From: Trichococcus pasteurii
GTDB taxonomy: Bacteria; Bacillota; Bacilli; Lactobacillales; Aerococcaceae
Direction of reading: 5' to 3'
Assembly (NCBI RefSeq): GCF_900112935.1
Contig: NZ_FONM01000013.1
Location: forward strand, 21,042-85,041
Length of the DNA stretch: 64,000 nt
Notes under the pieces: generated by a model
What the model saw: the letters and a program-made list of their open reading frames with translations, nothing else
Told to the model about the DNA's origin: nothing
The model's database searches: none
Shown here: positions 35,444 through 43,522 of the stretch, piece by piece
How the letters are laid out: every line of letters begins with the position of its first letter
Position numbering within the stretch: position 1 is the first letter of the stretch
Made by a program: the position numbers and the translations under genes

Positions 35444-37795
35444 TCAGCCGATCGCTCGGCGGAATTCGATGAACAGGATCGCGTTACTGCTCATCGAAGC
35501 ATAGAAGGACCAATCTTTGTCGATCTGTTCATCCTCCAGCTCCAAAGTAGGCATGGAGGACTTCACGATGTACTCCATCACCTCAAGGTCGATGCCGTGT
35601 TTGCTGTTCAGTTGCCCCCACTTTGTGTAGAGACCGCCATTTTGTTGGTCGAATCGGTATTTCCGGACTTGGTATTCACCGTGCTCCATGCCGATCAGCC
35701 GGACATGCAGTTCGTTGCTGCGGTTCCGCATGAACAATTCGTCGACCGAGTAGCGCGGATTGAAATGCTTTTCGTTGAAAAGCAGCAGTTGGTAACCCTC
35801 TTCGTTTTCGGTCAGCACATAATGTTCTCCCTGAGCGCGCACTTCGCCCGTCATCCGTTCCTTGAACATCAGCGTGTAGAAAGCAGGCCTCTTGCCATTG
35901 AAGAAATGGAACAGCTCCAAACCCGCCACAGCCTTGTTGTGGTTTCCTCCGTGCAGCTCATGGAGTTCGCTGTTCAGCCAAAAACCGACGCCCGCGACTT
36001 CAGTCCCCAAATCCAAGATAGTCCTCAGGATCAGCGCACCCCGGAAAAAAGTCCCGTTTGTGTAGCGCGTGTTTCCGGTCAGCGTGTTCCAATTTTCCAG
36101 GTACAGTGGCTGATGCATCTGGTGCTTTTTCAGGAAACGTTTCAGCTTTTGCGTTTTCCGCAGGATATAGCCTTGGCTGTTCAGGAAGTCTTCATCGCTG
36201 ATTTCAGAAAAGTCGACGACCTCGTTCTGATCGGCATCATAGGTGATGAAGTCGATGCTGTCGGATTGGTGAAGTTGCCAGTGATGCGACAATGAAAGAC
36301 TATCTTTGTCCTCTTTGAAAGGAAGGAAAGTGCCGATTTTCAGCTGAACAGCATATTTCCGGATCAATTCATGCAGCCTCAAGTACACGCGCTCCAACTC
36401 TGTGGACAGGACGGCCGTCTCTTTTTCCGCATAGAAAACGACTTTCCATTGGTTAACAAATTTCCTGCCGAATACCTGCAGTGTGTGGATCAGAAACCCT
36501 TCAAGTTCTCTGAAATAGCGCTCTTCATTGTGGATGACTTCTTTATAAGTGATCCGCAAATACAGGCTGATATCCAGTTCCTTCAGGTACTGGATGGCCA
36601 AATCGGCGTTGGCGTACTTCGGTGTGGTGGATACGAACTCATCCGTCTCGACTTCCGGCAATAAAGTGGATCCGCCGATCAGATTGCGCACCCCCACAAA
36701 ATCGACGCGAAGGCGCTGCTTGGCAAGAAGCACTTGCTCCTTCACCTGCTCGTTCAGGATTTCCTTCAGTTCCCCGATGAACACAACATGCTTTTCGCGC
36801 GCCAATAGTCTGTCAGCGCCACCGTCTCCTACAACGATCTTGCATGCTTCACCCGGCGCCTCGTCCGGCAATGCGCGCAGATTCAGGGGCTCCTCCAAAT
36901 ATTTAGTCAACTGCATCAGCGCTTCCGGCGAATCCAATTCCTTTCCGGCTTCCGTTTTTGCGGTCACTGCTCCGAACGCTTCGCTGTTTTCTTGTTTATG
37001 TTCCTTCCGGTACTGCACCGGTGTCTGATCGTAGACCGATTTGAAGGCTTCCGTAAAATTCTTCGCTGTCGAGAAGCCGTTTCGCACCGCAATCTGGAAC
37101 AAATTATCGGATGTATGCAGCAAGTCCTCCACGCAGTGCTTCAAGCGCACCATCTTCAGATATTGCAGAAAGCCCATTCCGGTCGTCTGCTTGAAGTAAC
37201 GGGATAAATAGGTAGACGACAAGTACTCGTTTTCCGCCATCTCCGCAAGCGTCAAGGGTTCCGCATAGCGGAGTTCAATCTTATGGATGATCCGGGCAAT
37301 CCGTTCATCGCTCGCTTCGCCTGCTCCGGTATGCGGCCCCTCCTTTTTGAAGAAGCGGGTCACCAGCAGCATCGTCTGAAACAGGATACTGCGGGCCTCC
37401 AAAACGCTGCCTTCTTCCTGGCGGGAATGGACGATCACGAGTTCAGCCAGCAGCCTGCGCAGCTGCGCTACGACATCCCCGCGCCCCGGATCCAAATCTT
37501 TCGAGAAGCATTCGAAGGAGTAATGGAAGTAATTCGGGTAGTTCAGCACGAAGAAATGGCTGGGGATGCTCAGGCAAATGAGGATATTATTTTCGCTGCC
37601 CCGGACAGTATAGTGGTCGTTCCGGTTGATGAAGAGAATATCCCCTTCATCCAGAGCATAAATTTCCCCATTGACGGACACGCTCGCCCTTCCTTTGGTC
37701 ACGAACAAAATCCGCGTGCCGTAATACCGTTGTGGTGCGGCATAACGGATATTCCCCATCGTGATATCATAATCTGCCCCATGCTCTCTCGTCAT
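35444..37795 (-). CDS. AraC-type regulator fused to a GH39-like glycosidase domain
   Basis: Start 37795 (GGAGG seven bases upstream) gives 783 residues. Order of domains: cupin sensor (about 10-90, RYYGTRILFVTKGRASVSVNG...), AraC double HTH (about 165-265, LTLAEMAENEYLSSTYLSRYFKQTTGMGF and NLFQIAVRNGFSTAKNFTEAF), then about 480 residues resembling a GH39 beta-xylosidase barrel with its C-terminal beta domain. The usual acid/base motif NEP appears as AEKE, and the nucleophile region as YLENWN, so catalytic activity is doubtful. It may use the barrel as a sugar sensor. It stands alone. Confidence 0.8.
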   Translation of the reverse strand: MTREHGADYDITMGNIRYAAPQRYYGTRILFVTKGRASVSVNGEIYALDEGDILFINRNDHYTVRGSENNILICLSIPSHFFVLNYPNYFHYSFECFSKDLDPGRGDVVAQLRRLLAELVIVHSRQEEGSVLEARSILFQTMLLVTRFFKKEGPHTGAGEASDERIARIIHKIELRYAEPLTLAEMAENEYLSSTYLSRYFKQTTGMGFLQYLKMVRLKHCVEDLLHTSDNLFQIAVRNGFSTAKNFTEAFKSVYDQTPVQYRKEHKQENSEAFGAVTAKTEAGKELDSPEALMQLTKYLEEPLNLRALPDEAPGEACKIVVGDGGADRLLAREKHVVFIGELKEILNEQVKEQVLLAKQRLRVDFVGVRNLIGGSTLLPEVETDEFVSTTPKYANADLAIQYLKELDISLYLRITYKEVIHNEERYFRELEGFLIHTLQVFGRKFVNQWKVVFYAEKETAVLSTELERVYLRLHELIRKYAVQLKIGTFLPFKEDKDSLSLSHHWQLHQSDSIDFITYDADQNEVVDFSEISDEDFLNSQGYILRKTQKLKRFLKKHQMHQPLYLENWNTLTGNTRYTNGTFFRGALILRTILDLGTEVAGVGFWLNSELHELHGGNHNKAVAGLELFHFFNGKRPAFYTLMFKERMTGEVRAQGEHYVLTENEEGYQLLLFNEKHFNPRYSVDELFMRNRSNELHVRLIGMEHGEYQVRKYRFDQQNGGLYTKWGQLNSKHGIDLEVMEYIVKSSMPTLELEDEQIDKDWSFYASMSSNAILFIEFRRAIG

Positions 37796-37901
37796 CGGTT
37801 CTCCTCCATCCTTTTCTCCCATTATCCACCTCATACCCAATCGGCACAATGGCCATTTTCCGACAACTATTTGAACGAATCAGTCTGATTGTGCAAAAAA
37901 A

Positions 37902-37934
37902 CAAAAAATGCCCCCAAAGCAAAGCCCGGGGACA
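37902..37934 (-). terminator. Terminator of the zinc alcohol dehydrogenase gene
   Basis: Reading leftward, TGTCCCC pairs with GGGGGCA (one G-U) around a twelve-base loop, then six T. Confidence 0.6.
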
Positions 37935-37962
37935 TCTTGTCTGTTCATGAAACTAATTTTTA

Positions 37963-39003
37963 TCAGATTGTACTTGTGTCGATCACGAAACGGTATCTGA
38001 CGTCGGAAGCCAATACGCGTTCATAGGCCTCGTCGATCTGGTCGGCTGAAATGACTTCGATATTCGGAACGATGCCGTGCTCGGAGCAGAAGTCCAGCAT
38101 TTCCTGCGTTTCGCGGATGCCGCCGATCATGGAACCAGCGAAGGAACGGCGATGCCCGATCAAGGACATCACATTCACTGACAACGGTTCTCCGGGAGCC
38201 CCTACGTTCACCAGCGTGCCGTCGAGCTTCAACAAGCCCAGGTAAGCATCCAGATTGATCACGGCGCTCACCGTATTGATGATCAGATCAAAAGTGCCGG
38301 CCAATTCCTTGAATGTTTCCGGATCCTTGGTGGCGTAATAATGCTGCGCCCCGAACTTCAGACCGTCTTCTTTTTTGCTCAACGTTTGCGAAAGGACGGT
38401 GACTTCAGCCCCCATCGCATGCGCGATTTTAACGCCCATGTGCCCCAATCCCCCCAGTCCGATCACGGCGACTTTCTTGCCGGGGCCGGCTTGCCAGCGG
38501 TTCAATGGCGAGTAGGTAGTGATGCCGGCGCACAACAGCGGCGCTGCAGCATCCAGTCCGATGTTGTCCGGAATACGCACAACAAAATCTTCGGTCACGA
38601 CAATATGCGTCGAGTAGCCGCCCTGTGTCGGTTCGCCGTATTTATCAACGCCGGCATAAGTCGGGACATTGCCATTGAGGCAGTACTGCTCCTCGCCGCG
38701 CAAACAATTTTCGCATTCTCCGCAGGAATCGACCATACAGCCTACGCCGACGCGATCCCCGATTTGATATTTCGTCACACCAGGACCGACCGCTGTGACC
38801 AATCCAGCGATTTCATGCCCAGGCACGAGCGGATAGTGCACGTGCCCCCATTCACCATGGGCTGTATGGATATCCGAATGGCAGATACCCGCAAATTTGA
38901 TTTCGATCAGAACGTCCTGCTCATCCAATTCCCGTCGCTTGATTTCAGCAAATCGGAACGGTTTGTCCGGACCGTCGACCGCTCTTGCTCTTGCTAGTAC
39001 CAT
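37963..39003 (-). CDS. Zinc-dependent alcohol dehydrogenase (YahK/cinnamyl-alcohol-dehydrogenase type)
   Basis: The 346-residue medium-chain dehydrogenase carries the catalytic zinc site [15 protein letters not shown] and [10 protein letters not shown], the structural zinc cysteines in [15 protein letters not shown], and the nucleotide motif [27 protein letters not shown]. The first residues after [12 protein letters not shown] match NADP-dependent aldehyde reductases. GGAGG precedes the start. Its promoter has MerR-type geometry, so induction by aldehydes or electrophiles is plausible. Confidence 0.92.
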   Translation of the reverse strand: MVLARARAVDGPDKPFRFAEIKRRELDEQDVLIEIKFAGICHSDIHTAHGEWGHVHYPLVPGHEIAGLVTAVGPGVTKYQIGDRVGVGCMVDSCGECENCLRGEEQYCLNGNVPTYAGVDKYGEPTQGGYSTHIVVTEDFVVRIPDNIGLDAAAPLLCAGITTYSPLNRWQAGPGKKVAVIGLGGLGHMGVKIAHAMGAEVTVLSQTLSKKEDGLKFGAQHYYATKDPETFKELAGTFDLIINTVSAVINLDAYLGLLKLDGTLVNVGAPGEPLSVNVMSLIGHRRSFAGSMIGGIRETQEMLDFCSEHGIVPNIEVISADQIDEAYERVLASDVRYRFVIDTSTI

Positions 39004-39080
39004 CTATTTTTCCTCCATTATGCTTTTTTATTCAAAAGCAGCGCACTATTTTTTCGCGGCGCTCTTGCTCCTGTAGAAAA

Positions 39081-39112
39081 AGCATACTACTTGAAGTTAA
39101 GGTTAAGTCAAG
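39081..39112 (-). promoter_or_regulatory. MerR-type promoter of the alcohol dehydrogenase gene
   Basis: Reading leftward, TTGACT (39106-39111) and TATGCT (39081-39086) are 19 bases apart, the over-long spacing used by MerR-family activators. The spacer and -35 hold an imperfect dyad with CTTGA...TCAAG ends (39090-39112). No MerR gene lies in the window. Confidence 0.5.
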
Positions 39113-39173
39113 CAATAACCGTTAGGAAGTATTCATTTATTCTAAATTTTTTTGTTGCTTATTATTAACATTA

Positions 39174-39214
39174 TTTCAATATTAAGCACAACTGGTTTAT
39201 ACTTAATATTGAAA
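39174..39214. promoter_or_regulatory. 13-bp inverted repeat upstream of a lipoprotein gene
   Basis: TTTCAATATTAAG (39174-39186) and CTTAATATTGAAA (39202-39214) are perfect complements 15 bases apart, ending 12 bases before the ribosome site. It could be a repressor operator or an mRNA hairpin; the bound factor is unknown. Confidence 0.45.
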
Positions 39215-39239
39215 CAATTCGAAAATGGGAGGAATCAAC

Positions 39240-39599
39240 TTGAAAATGAAAGCCTACTTAGCTCTTCCGGTTGCATTATTGCTTATGGCCTGTTCGAATG
39301 AATCAAACGAAACTACCCAAACCGAAGTCACTCAAACATCAGTCAGTGAAAGCGCAGAAATCATCAGCACGGAAGTTATTGATAACGAAACTGCATTTTT
39401 GGAACAACTCGCGGATTTTGATGCGGAGCATGAGCCCTTCATTGTAGCCTATTACGATTCTCTTGACGCAATAAAAGAAAAGGTATCCGACGAGACGAAT
39501 ACTTTTGTCGATCCGGAACTTTCTGAAAGGGAACTGCAAATCAAACTGATATTCAAGGGTGACGATGATTATTACCGCGTGGTGTTGGAACAAAAATAG
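39240..39599 (+). CDS. Small acidic lipoprotein of unknown function
   Basis: A TTG at 39240 lies seven bases after GGGAGG; the ATG at 39246 is an alternative two codons later. The product of 119 residues starts with a lipoprotein signal ending LLMAC (Cys 18), then a Ser/Thr-rich linker. It closes with an acidic segment, FLEQLADFDAEHEPFIVAYYDSLD, and DDDYYRVVLEQK. I do not recognise a family. It is anchored on the outer membrane face, and is a single gene with a 13-bp inverted repeat upstream and a terminator behind. Confidence 0.75.
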   Translation: MKMKAYLALPVALLLMACSNESNETTQTEVTQTSVSESAEIISTEVIDNETAFLEQLADFDAEHEPFIVAYYDSLDAIKEKVSDETNTFVDPELSERELQIKLIFKGDDDYYRVVLEQK

Positions 39600-39614
39600 A
39601 CATTAAAATATAAA

Positions 39615-39658
39615 GCAAGCAGCCTGCGACTCCTTAGCGCAGGCTGCTTGCTCTGTTT
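39615..39658. terminator. Terminator between lipoprotein and EamA genes
   Basis: GCAAGCAGCCTGCG pairs with CGCAGGCTGCTTGC around nine bases, followed by TCTGTTTT. It lies between two convergent genes. Confidence 0.85.
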
Positions 39659-40591
39659 TCACAAAATTTCCTTGCCGCATTCTCGGGAAGGGATTTTTTC
39701 TTTGAACCGACTGAAATTCGACAACAGCAATACGGATCCCAAGACGATCGCAATGCCCAGCCATTCAACAAAGCCGGATGCGGTTCCGAAGACGAGTACC
39801 GAAAGAATCGCCGCCAGCAGTGGCTCCAGTGCAGTCATGACGCTCGCCAAGGAGGCTTCGATGTATTTTACGCTTTCCAGATACGCCAGGAAAGCGACGG
39901 CCGTTCCGAAGAGGATGATTGCGCCGGTCAACAGAACGCTCTGCGCTGTCATCGCGAATCCGGGAGCCCAAAAAGGATGGATGAACTGGAACAGCACGCC
40001 ACCAATGAACATGCCCCAGCCAACAACCACCGAGGATCCGTATTTCTTCAGGATCAGCCGCGGTTGCAGTGTGTAAAAGGCCACGCCGATCGCAGAGCCG
40101 ATTCCCAGTACAAGTCCAAGCGGCGAAACCGCGATTCGGCTGAATTCGCCTTTGGTCACGATCAGCAGTACTCCCGCAAAAGTTGCCAGCACCAGTCCGC
40201 CTTCAGCCGGATTGAAGTGCTTCTCTTTTTTTATCAACATATATAGATAGACAAAAATCGGCGCTGTGAATTGAAGGATGGCCGCCAAGGACGCGCTGCT
40301 CACTTCGATTGCCTTGAAAAACAAATACTGGCAGGAGACCATGCCGAACACCGCGAACAACAGCAGGCGGATGACATCCCCGCTTTCACGAAAAATCCCG
40401 AAAATATCCTCCCGCTTTACGGCACGGCTGTAGAAAAGGATCAAGATTCCTGCCATCAAAAGGCGCGTGCTCACCAGCCATTCTGAAGAGACCGTATAAA
40501 CAGCGAAAAGCAGTTGCGCCAAAATCCCTGAAATCCCCCACAAGCTGCCTCCACCCGCCGCCAATAATATTCCTTTCACTTTATCACTCAT
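39659..40591 (-). CDS. EamA/DMT family transporter
   Basis: The ATG at 40591 (GGGAGCGG upstream) gives 310 residues, MSDKVKGILLAAGGGSLWGISGILAQLLF. Ten hydrophobic helices form two EamA repeats; VSCQYLFFKAIEVSSASLAAILQFTAPIFVYLYM and, in repeat two, AFLAYLESVKYIEASLASVMTALEPLLAAILSVL are the matching signatures. The family exports metabolites or amino acids; the substrate is unknown. It is divergent from an AraC regulator, which may control it. Confidence 0.88.
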   Translation of the reverse strand: MSDKVKGILLAAGGGSLWGISGILAQLLFAVYTVSSEWLVSTRLLMAGILILFYSRAVKREDIFGIFRESGDVIRLLLFAVFGMVSCQYLFFKAIEVSSASLAAILQFTAPIFVYLYMLIKKEKHFNPAEGGLVLATFAGVLLIVTKGEFSRIAVSPLGLVLGIGSAIGVAFYTLQPRLILKKYGSSVVVGWGMFIGGVLFQFIHPFWAPGFAMTAQSVLLTGAIILFGTAVAFLAYLESVKYIEASLASVMTALEPLLAAILSVLVFGTASGFVEWLGIAIVLGSVLLLSNFSRFKEKIPSRECGKEIL

Positions 40592-40788
40592 ACCGTCCGC
40601 TCCCATTCCTATGATTATCCATTGTATTCGTTCATTATAGGCGGGTGGAAGATCCGATTCTATCGCTGGGCTACTTATTTTTATCAGATTTGTGTATATT
40701 TTATTGCCGGATTTGCCAGATTCGGATTAAAATTGCTATTATAGTATCAGAAAAAAATACGGGCCGGACAGAGAAAGGAGCTGTACAG

Positions 40789-41718
40789 ATGACAGCAACG
40801 AGAGATTCCGATAGCGGCAGCTACCGCATCGTCCCAAGCCAAGTGGACGGAAAAACAATGCCGATCCATTTCAGGAATCAGCTGGAAGAGGACGTCCGTT
40901 TCCCTTCTCAAGACTTCAATCTGACGCTGCTTCGCCAGCATTTTCAGCATCTGCGCCAAGATACGATTCCGCTGCATTGGCATCAGGAACTGCAGGCCGT
41001 CTGGGTCCATTCAGGTACTTTGGAATTCACGGTGAATGAGGATGCGTTTCCGTTATCGGGCGATACGCTCCTGATCATCAACCGCGGGCAGCTGCACCGT
41101 TCCCGGACTATATCAGGAGATGCCGCGGCCATCTGCGTCAATTTTGAGCCGGATTTCTTCCATCCAAAAGTGCTTCAGGACTACATTCTGCCACTTTTGG
41201 AAAACGAAGCCTTCAGCTACCACCTGTTGGCTCTGTCTCCGGAGAAAACGGCGCGTCTGCAACGAATTCTAGCGGCAAGCGACCATACCATCCCTTATTT
41301 CTCCGTCATCAATCTGCTTTCGGATAGTCTGGAGGAGACGCTCTACGCGCTCAGGGGATCCGGAAAAGCAGCCGATTTCGAGGAAAGAAAGCTATTCCAC
41401 CGCCTGTTGGCATATGTCGAAGAAAATTACCAGCACCAAATCACGGTCGCCGATTTGGCCAATCATGCCTTGATTAATAAAAACCGCTGCACAGCGCTGT
41501 TCCAAAAATATACCCAGACATCCCCGATGAGATACGTCGCGAAGCACCGGCTCTTCCTGGCCAAAAACCTGATCATCGGCACCGACCTATCGATCAGCGC
41601 AATCAGCGAAGCGGTCGGCTACAACCAGATCAGTTACTTTGTGGAACAATTTCGGCGCAGCTACCGGCTGTCACCTTTGAAATACCGGAAGCGGTTCGGG
41701 AATAGGAACGAGACCTGA
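40789..41718 (+). CDS. AraC family regulator with cupin sensor
   Basis: Start 40789 follows AAGGAG by eight bases and gives 309 residues. The cupin domain shows LRQDTIPLHWHQELQAVWVHSGTLEFTVNE and LLIINRGQLHRSR. The C-terminal HTH pair reads ITVADLANHALINKNRCTALFQKYTQTSPMRYV and ISAISEAVGYNQISYFVEQFRRSYRLSPLKYRK. It is divergent from the EamA transporter gene, a likely target. The ligand is unknown. Confidence 0.87.
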   Translation: MTATRDSDSGSYRIVPSQVDGKTMPIHFRNQLEEDVRFPSQDFNLTLLRQHFQHLRQDTIPLHWHQELQAVWVHSGTLEFTVNEDAFPLSGDTLLIINRGQLHRSRTISGDAAAICVNFEPDFFHPKVLQDYILPLLENEAFSYHLLALSPEKTARLQRILAASDHTIPYFSVINLLSDSLEETLYALRGSGKAADFEERKLFHRLLAYVEENYQHQITVADLANHALINKNRCTALFQKYTQTSPMRYVAKHRLFLAKNLIIGTDLSISAISEAVGYNQISYFVEQFRRSYRLSPLKYRKRFGNRNET

Positions 41719-41840
41719 TGGGGGTGCGTCGACTATTCCACACGACCATTGCTACTGAAGCTCAAGACAACTCACTTTTGTCGACTGAACAGACGCTGAC
41801 GCTTCTCCGAAAGCCAACTGAGGCAGCACCCCCAACCGAA

Positions 41841-41873
41841 AGAAGACGCCCTTGGCCAAGCGCGTCTTCTCTC
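41841..41873. terminator. Terminator between AraC and DUF488 genes
   Basis: AGAAGACGC and GCGTCTTCT pair around twelve bases between the convergent genes. The following TCTCG is a poor T-run to the right; the left side reads CTTTC leftward. Confidence 0.5.
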
Positions 41874-41888
41874 GCATTCTATGATCGC

Positions 41889-42257
41889 TTATTTCCACTG
41901 GCTCTCCACAAAATCCCATAACACGACGACATGATTGATTTCCGGATCCCGCGCGGCATAGACCAATGTGACATCGGTCGCTTCCAACTGTTTCAGGATC
42001 TCCGCTACAGCAGCAGCTGTCGGCGGGTTCGTCAACATTTCCTCTTCATAGCGTTCTTTGAAGGCGGTGAATTTTTCGGGATCGTGGTCGAACCATTTGC
42101 GCAAATCCGGCGAAGGCGCGCTGTCTTTCAGCCATGCATCCAGTTGCGCGGCTTCCTTTTTCACACCCCGCGGCCACAGCCGATCAACCAGGATCCGGAA
42201 GCCATCCTTTTCCGCGGGGGCTTCGTAGATGCGTTTCATCTTCAGTTCCAAATCCAT
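41889..42257 (-). CDS. DUF488 family protein (YeaO-like)
   Basis: The ATG at 42257 (GGGAGG upstream) gives 122 residues. Family marks are KRIYEAPAEKDGFRILVDRLWPRGVKKE, LRKWFDHDPEKFTAFKERYEEEM and VTLVYAARDPEINHVVVL. The function of DUF488 is not established. It follows the coiled-coil gene by 20 bases, so it lies downstream of the SAM riboswitch and is probably in the same transcript. Confidence 0.88.
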   Translation of the reverse strand: MDLELKMKRIYEAPAEKDGFRILVDRLWPRGVKKEAAQLDAWLKDSAPSPDLRKWFDHDPEKFTAFKERYEEEMLTNPPTAAAVAEILKQLEATDVTLVYAARDPEINHVVVLWDFVESQWK

Positions 42258-42277
42258 TCCTCCTCCCAATTGCTTCG

Positions 42278-42556
42278 TTAAAACTGGTCCACCAGTTCCA
42301 TCATCTTATCCACTTGTACCCGCTCCAGGTAAAGGTGCTGCTGCAACTTGGCGATTTCTTCCTCAAGCCGATGTACTTCCACTACTTTGGCCAGCAGTTC
42401 CGTTTGATAGTTCTCCTTACCCAGCTTAAGCGCTTCTGCAATGGCAGCCTTTTGCTGTTTGTACTGATGATAGAGCATAGCCTCGGCTTGGCTTTTTGGG
42501 CCGCCTGCAGCTTCCATTCTTTCGCAATGTTCGAATTGTTCTTTTGTCATTGTCAT
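42278..42556 (-). CDS. Unrecognised coiled-coil protein under SAM riboswitch control
   Basis: The ATG at 42556 lies seven bases after GGAGGG and gives 92 residues; an ATG two codons later is possible. It starts MTMTKEQFEHCERMEAAGGP and continues with a long helix rich in Glu, Gln, Leu and Lys (KQQKAAIAEALKLGKENYQTE, then VEVHRLEEEIAKLQQHLYLERVQ), which should form a coiled coil. No signal peptide or catalytic motif is seen. It is the first gene behind a SAM-I riboswitch and is followed by the DUF488 gene. Function unknown; a link to methionine, SAM or sulfur metabolism is inferred from the riboswitch. Confidence 0.75.
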   Translation of the reverse strand: MTMTKEQFEHCERMEAAGGPKSQAEAMLYHQYKQQKAAIAEALKLGKENYQTELLAKVVEVHRLEEEIAKLQQHLYLERVQVDKMMELVDQF

Positions 42557-42589
42557 CGTCTTTCCCTCCAGATTGTTTTTTTTGAAAAC

Positions 42590-42749
42590 AAAAAACCCTT
42601 CTTTAAACAAGAAGAGTCGGGAATGTCGCTTTGCTCTTCTTATCTCTCAGATTGCTCTGCAGGATTTAGCACCGTGCCGCTGCGTTCGCGCAGGGGTCGG
42701 TTGCTGAGATGTCATCGGGCCAGTCCCTCGATCTCTCTTGATAAAGAAG
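42590..42749 (-). ncRNA. SAM-I (S-box) riboswitch with terminator
   Basis: Read leftward, the S-box core is plain: TTTATCAAGAGAG, GAGGGACTGGCCCGATGA, CAGCAACC, GGTGCTAAATCC and CTGAGAGATAAGAAG. Stem P1 closes between 42740-42749 and 42636-42644. AAGAAGAG (42634-42641) can pair with CTCTTCTT (42609-42616) as antiterminator, and CTCTTCTT can instead pair with AAGAAGGG (42596-42603) before six T as terminator. SAM binding would stabilise P1 and so favour termination. Confidence 0.93.
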
Positions 42750-42768
42750 TTATTTAATTTTCAAATAT

Positions 42769-42797
42769 ATTATGTCATACCCTTGCGCAAAATTCAA
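42769..42797 (-). promoter_or_regulatory. Promoter of the SAM riboswitch transcript
   Basis: Reading leftward, TTGAAT (42792-42797) and CATAAT (42769-42774) are 17 bases apart, placing the start near 42762, just before the P1 stem. The rest of the region up to 42973 shows no gene. Confidence 0.6.
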
Positions 42798-42973
42798 CTA
42801 ATCGCGAATCCATATATTTTATTTTTTAACTACATCTGTTCTACACACTTCCTTAGTATACTGAAGAAGGATCAAGCGATCCCGCGTTGCTGATCATTTC
42901 TTTTGTCCGATCAACAAGGCTGAAACAGCCGCATAAACTATAGTCAGTATACATAGGAAGGAAGAACTTATTC

Positions 42974-43234
42974 ATGAAGAAAAAATATTTGAGGATTGGC
43001 CTGATTTCTTTTACTGCCTTGACAACCTTTGCTGTCGCAACTCCCGTAGATGCAGCGATGATGGATACGGTGACATATGAAAATCACGGTCAGTATGTAC
43101 GTAGCCATGCCACTCATCTCCGTCACCACACGGAAGACGACCATCACATGAACGGCATCAGTATGCATGCAAGAAACTGGGACGGACATATCCGTTATTC
43201 CACTGGAGAACTGGATCCATCTTTAGACCAATAA
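42974..43234 (+). CDS. Small secreted His-rich protein of unknown function
   Basis: The 86-residue protein has a signal peptide MKKKYLRIGLISFTALTTFA with a likely AxA cleavage site (PVDA-A) near residue 28. The mature part of about 58 residues holds roughly eleven His, several next to Asp or Glu (SHATHLRHHTEDDHHMNGIS), plus WDGHIRYSTGELDPSL. Metal binding is possible, but no family is recognised. AGGAAGG lies upstream and a strong terminator follows, so it is a one-gene unit. Confidence 0.75.
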   Translation: MKKKYLRIGLISFTALTTFAVATPVDAAMMDTVTYENHGQYVRSHATHLRHHTEDDHHMNGISMHARNWDGHIRYSTGELDPSLDQ

Positions 43235-43295
43235 TTTCGGTACATGGACAACAGATTATAGTTGATGGCATCTTTTTGACCATATAGCTAAATAA

Positions 43296-43340
43296 GGCGG
43301 CATCAAAACCAGAAAGGACTATTCTGGTTTTGATGCCGCC
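43296..43340. terminator. Terminator after the His-rich protein gene
   Basis: A 19-base perfect arm, GGCGGCATCAAAACCAGAA, pairs with its complement around about seven bases, followed by CTATTTATTTAT. Confidence 0.85.
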
Positions 43341-43430
43341 CTATTTATTTATGTATGGGACTTGATTTTACGCTCAGAAATAATCCGTTAAAACAGTTAT
43401 GGCGGGCATTCACGCTACTGACTCACTCTA

Positions 43431-43511
43431 CTTGTCCGATTCTTCCACATTATCGGACAACCAGCAAGACTAACTCACTACACTTGTCCGATTTCTCCGC
43501 TTTATCGGACA
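43431..43511. repeat. Two 52-bp-spaced TTGTCCGAT hairpins
   Basis: TTGTCCGAT...ATCGGACAA hairpins start at 43431 and 43483. They match the units at 23.2 kb in arms, in the TTC or TCTC near the loop and in spacing. They lie between two convergent genes. Confidence 0.85.
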
Positions 43512-43522
43512 ACCACCACAGA

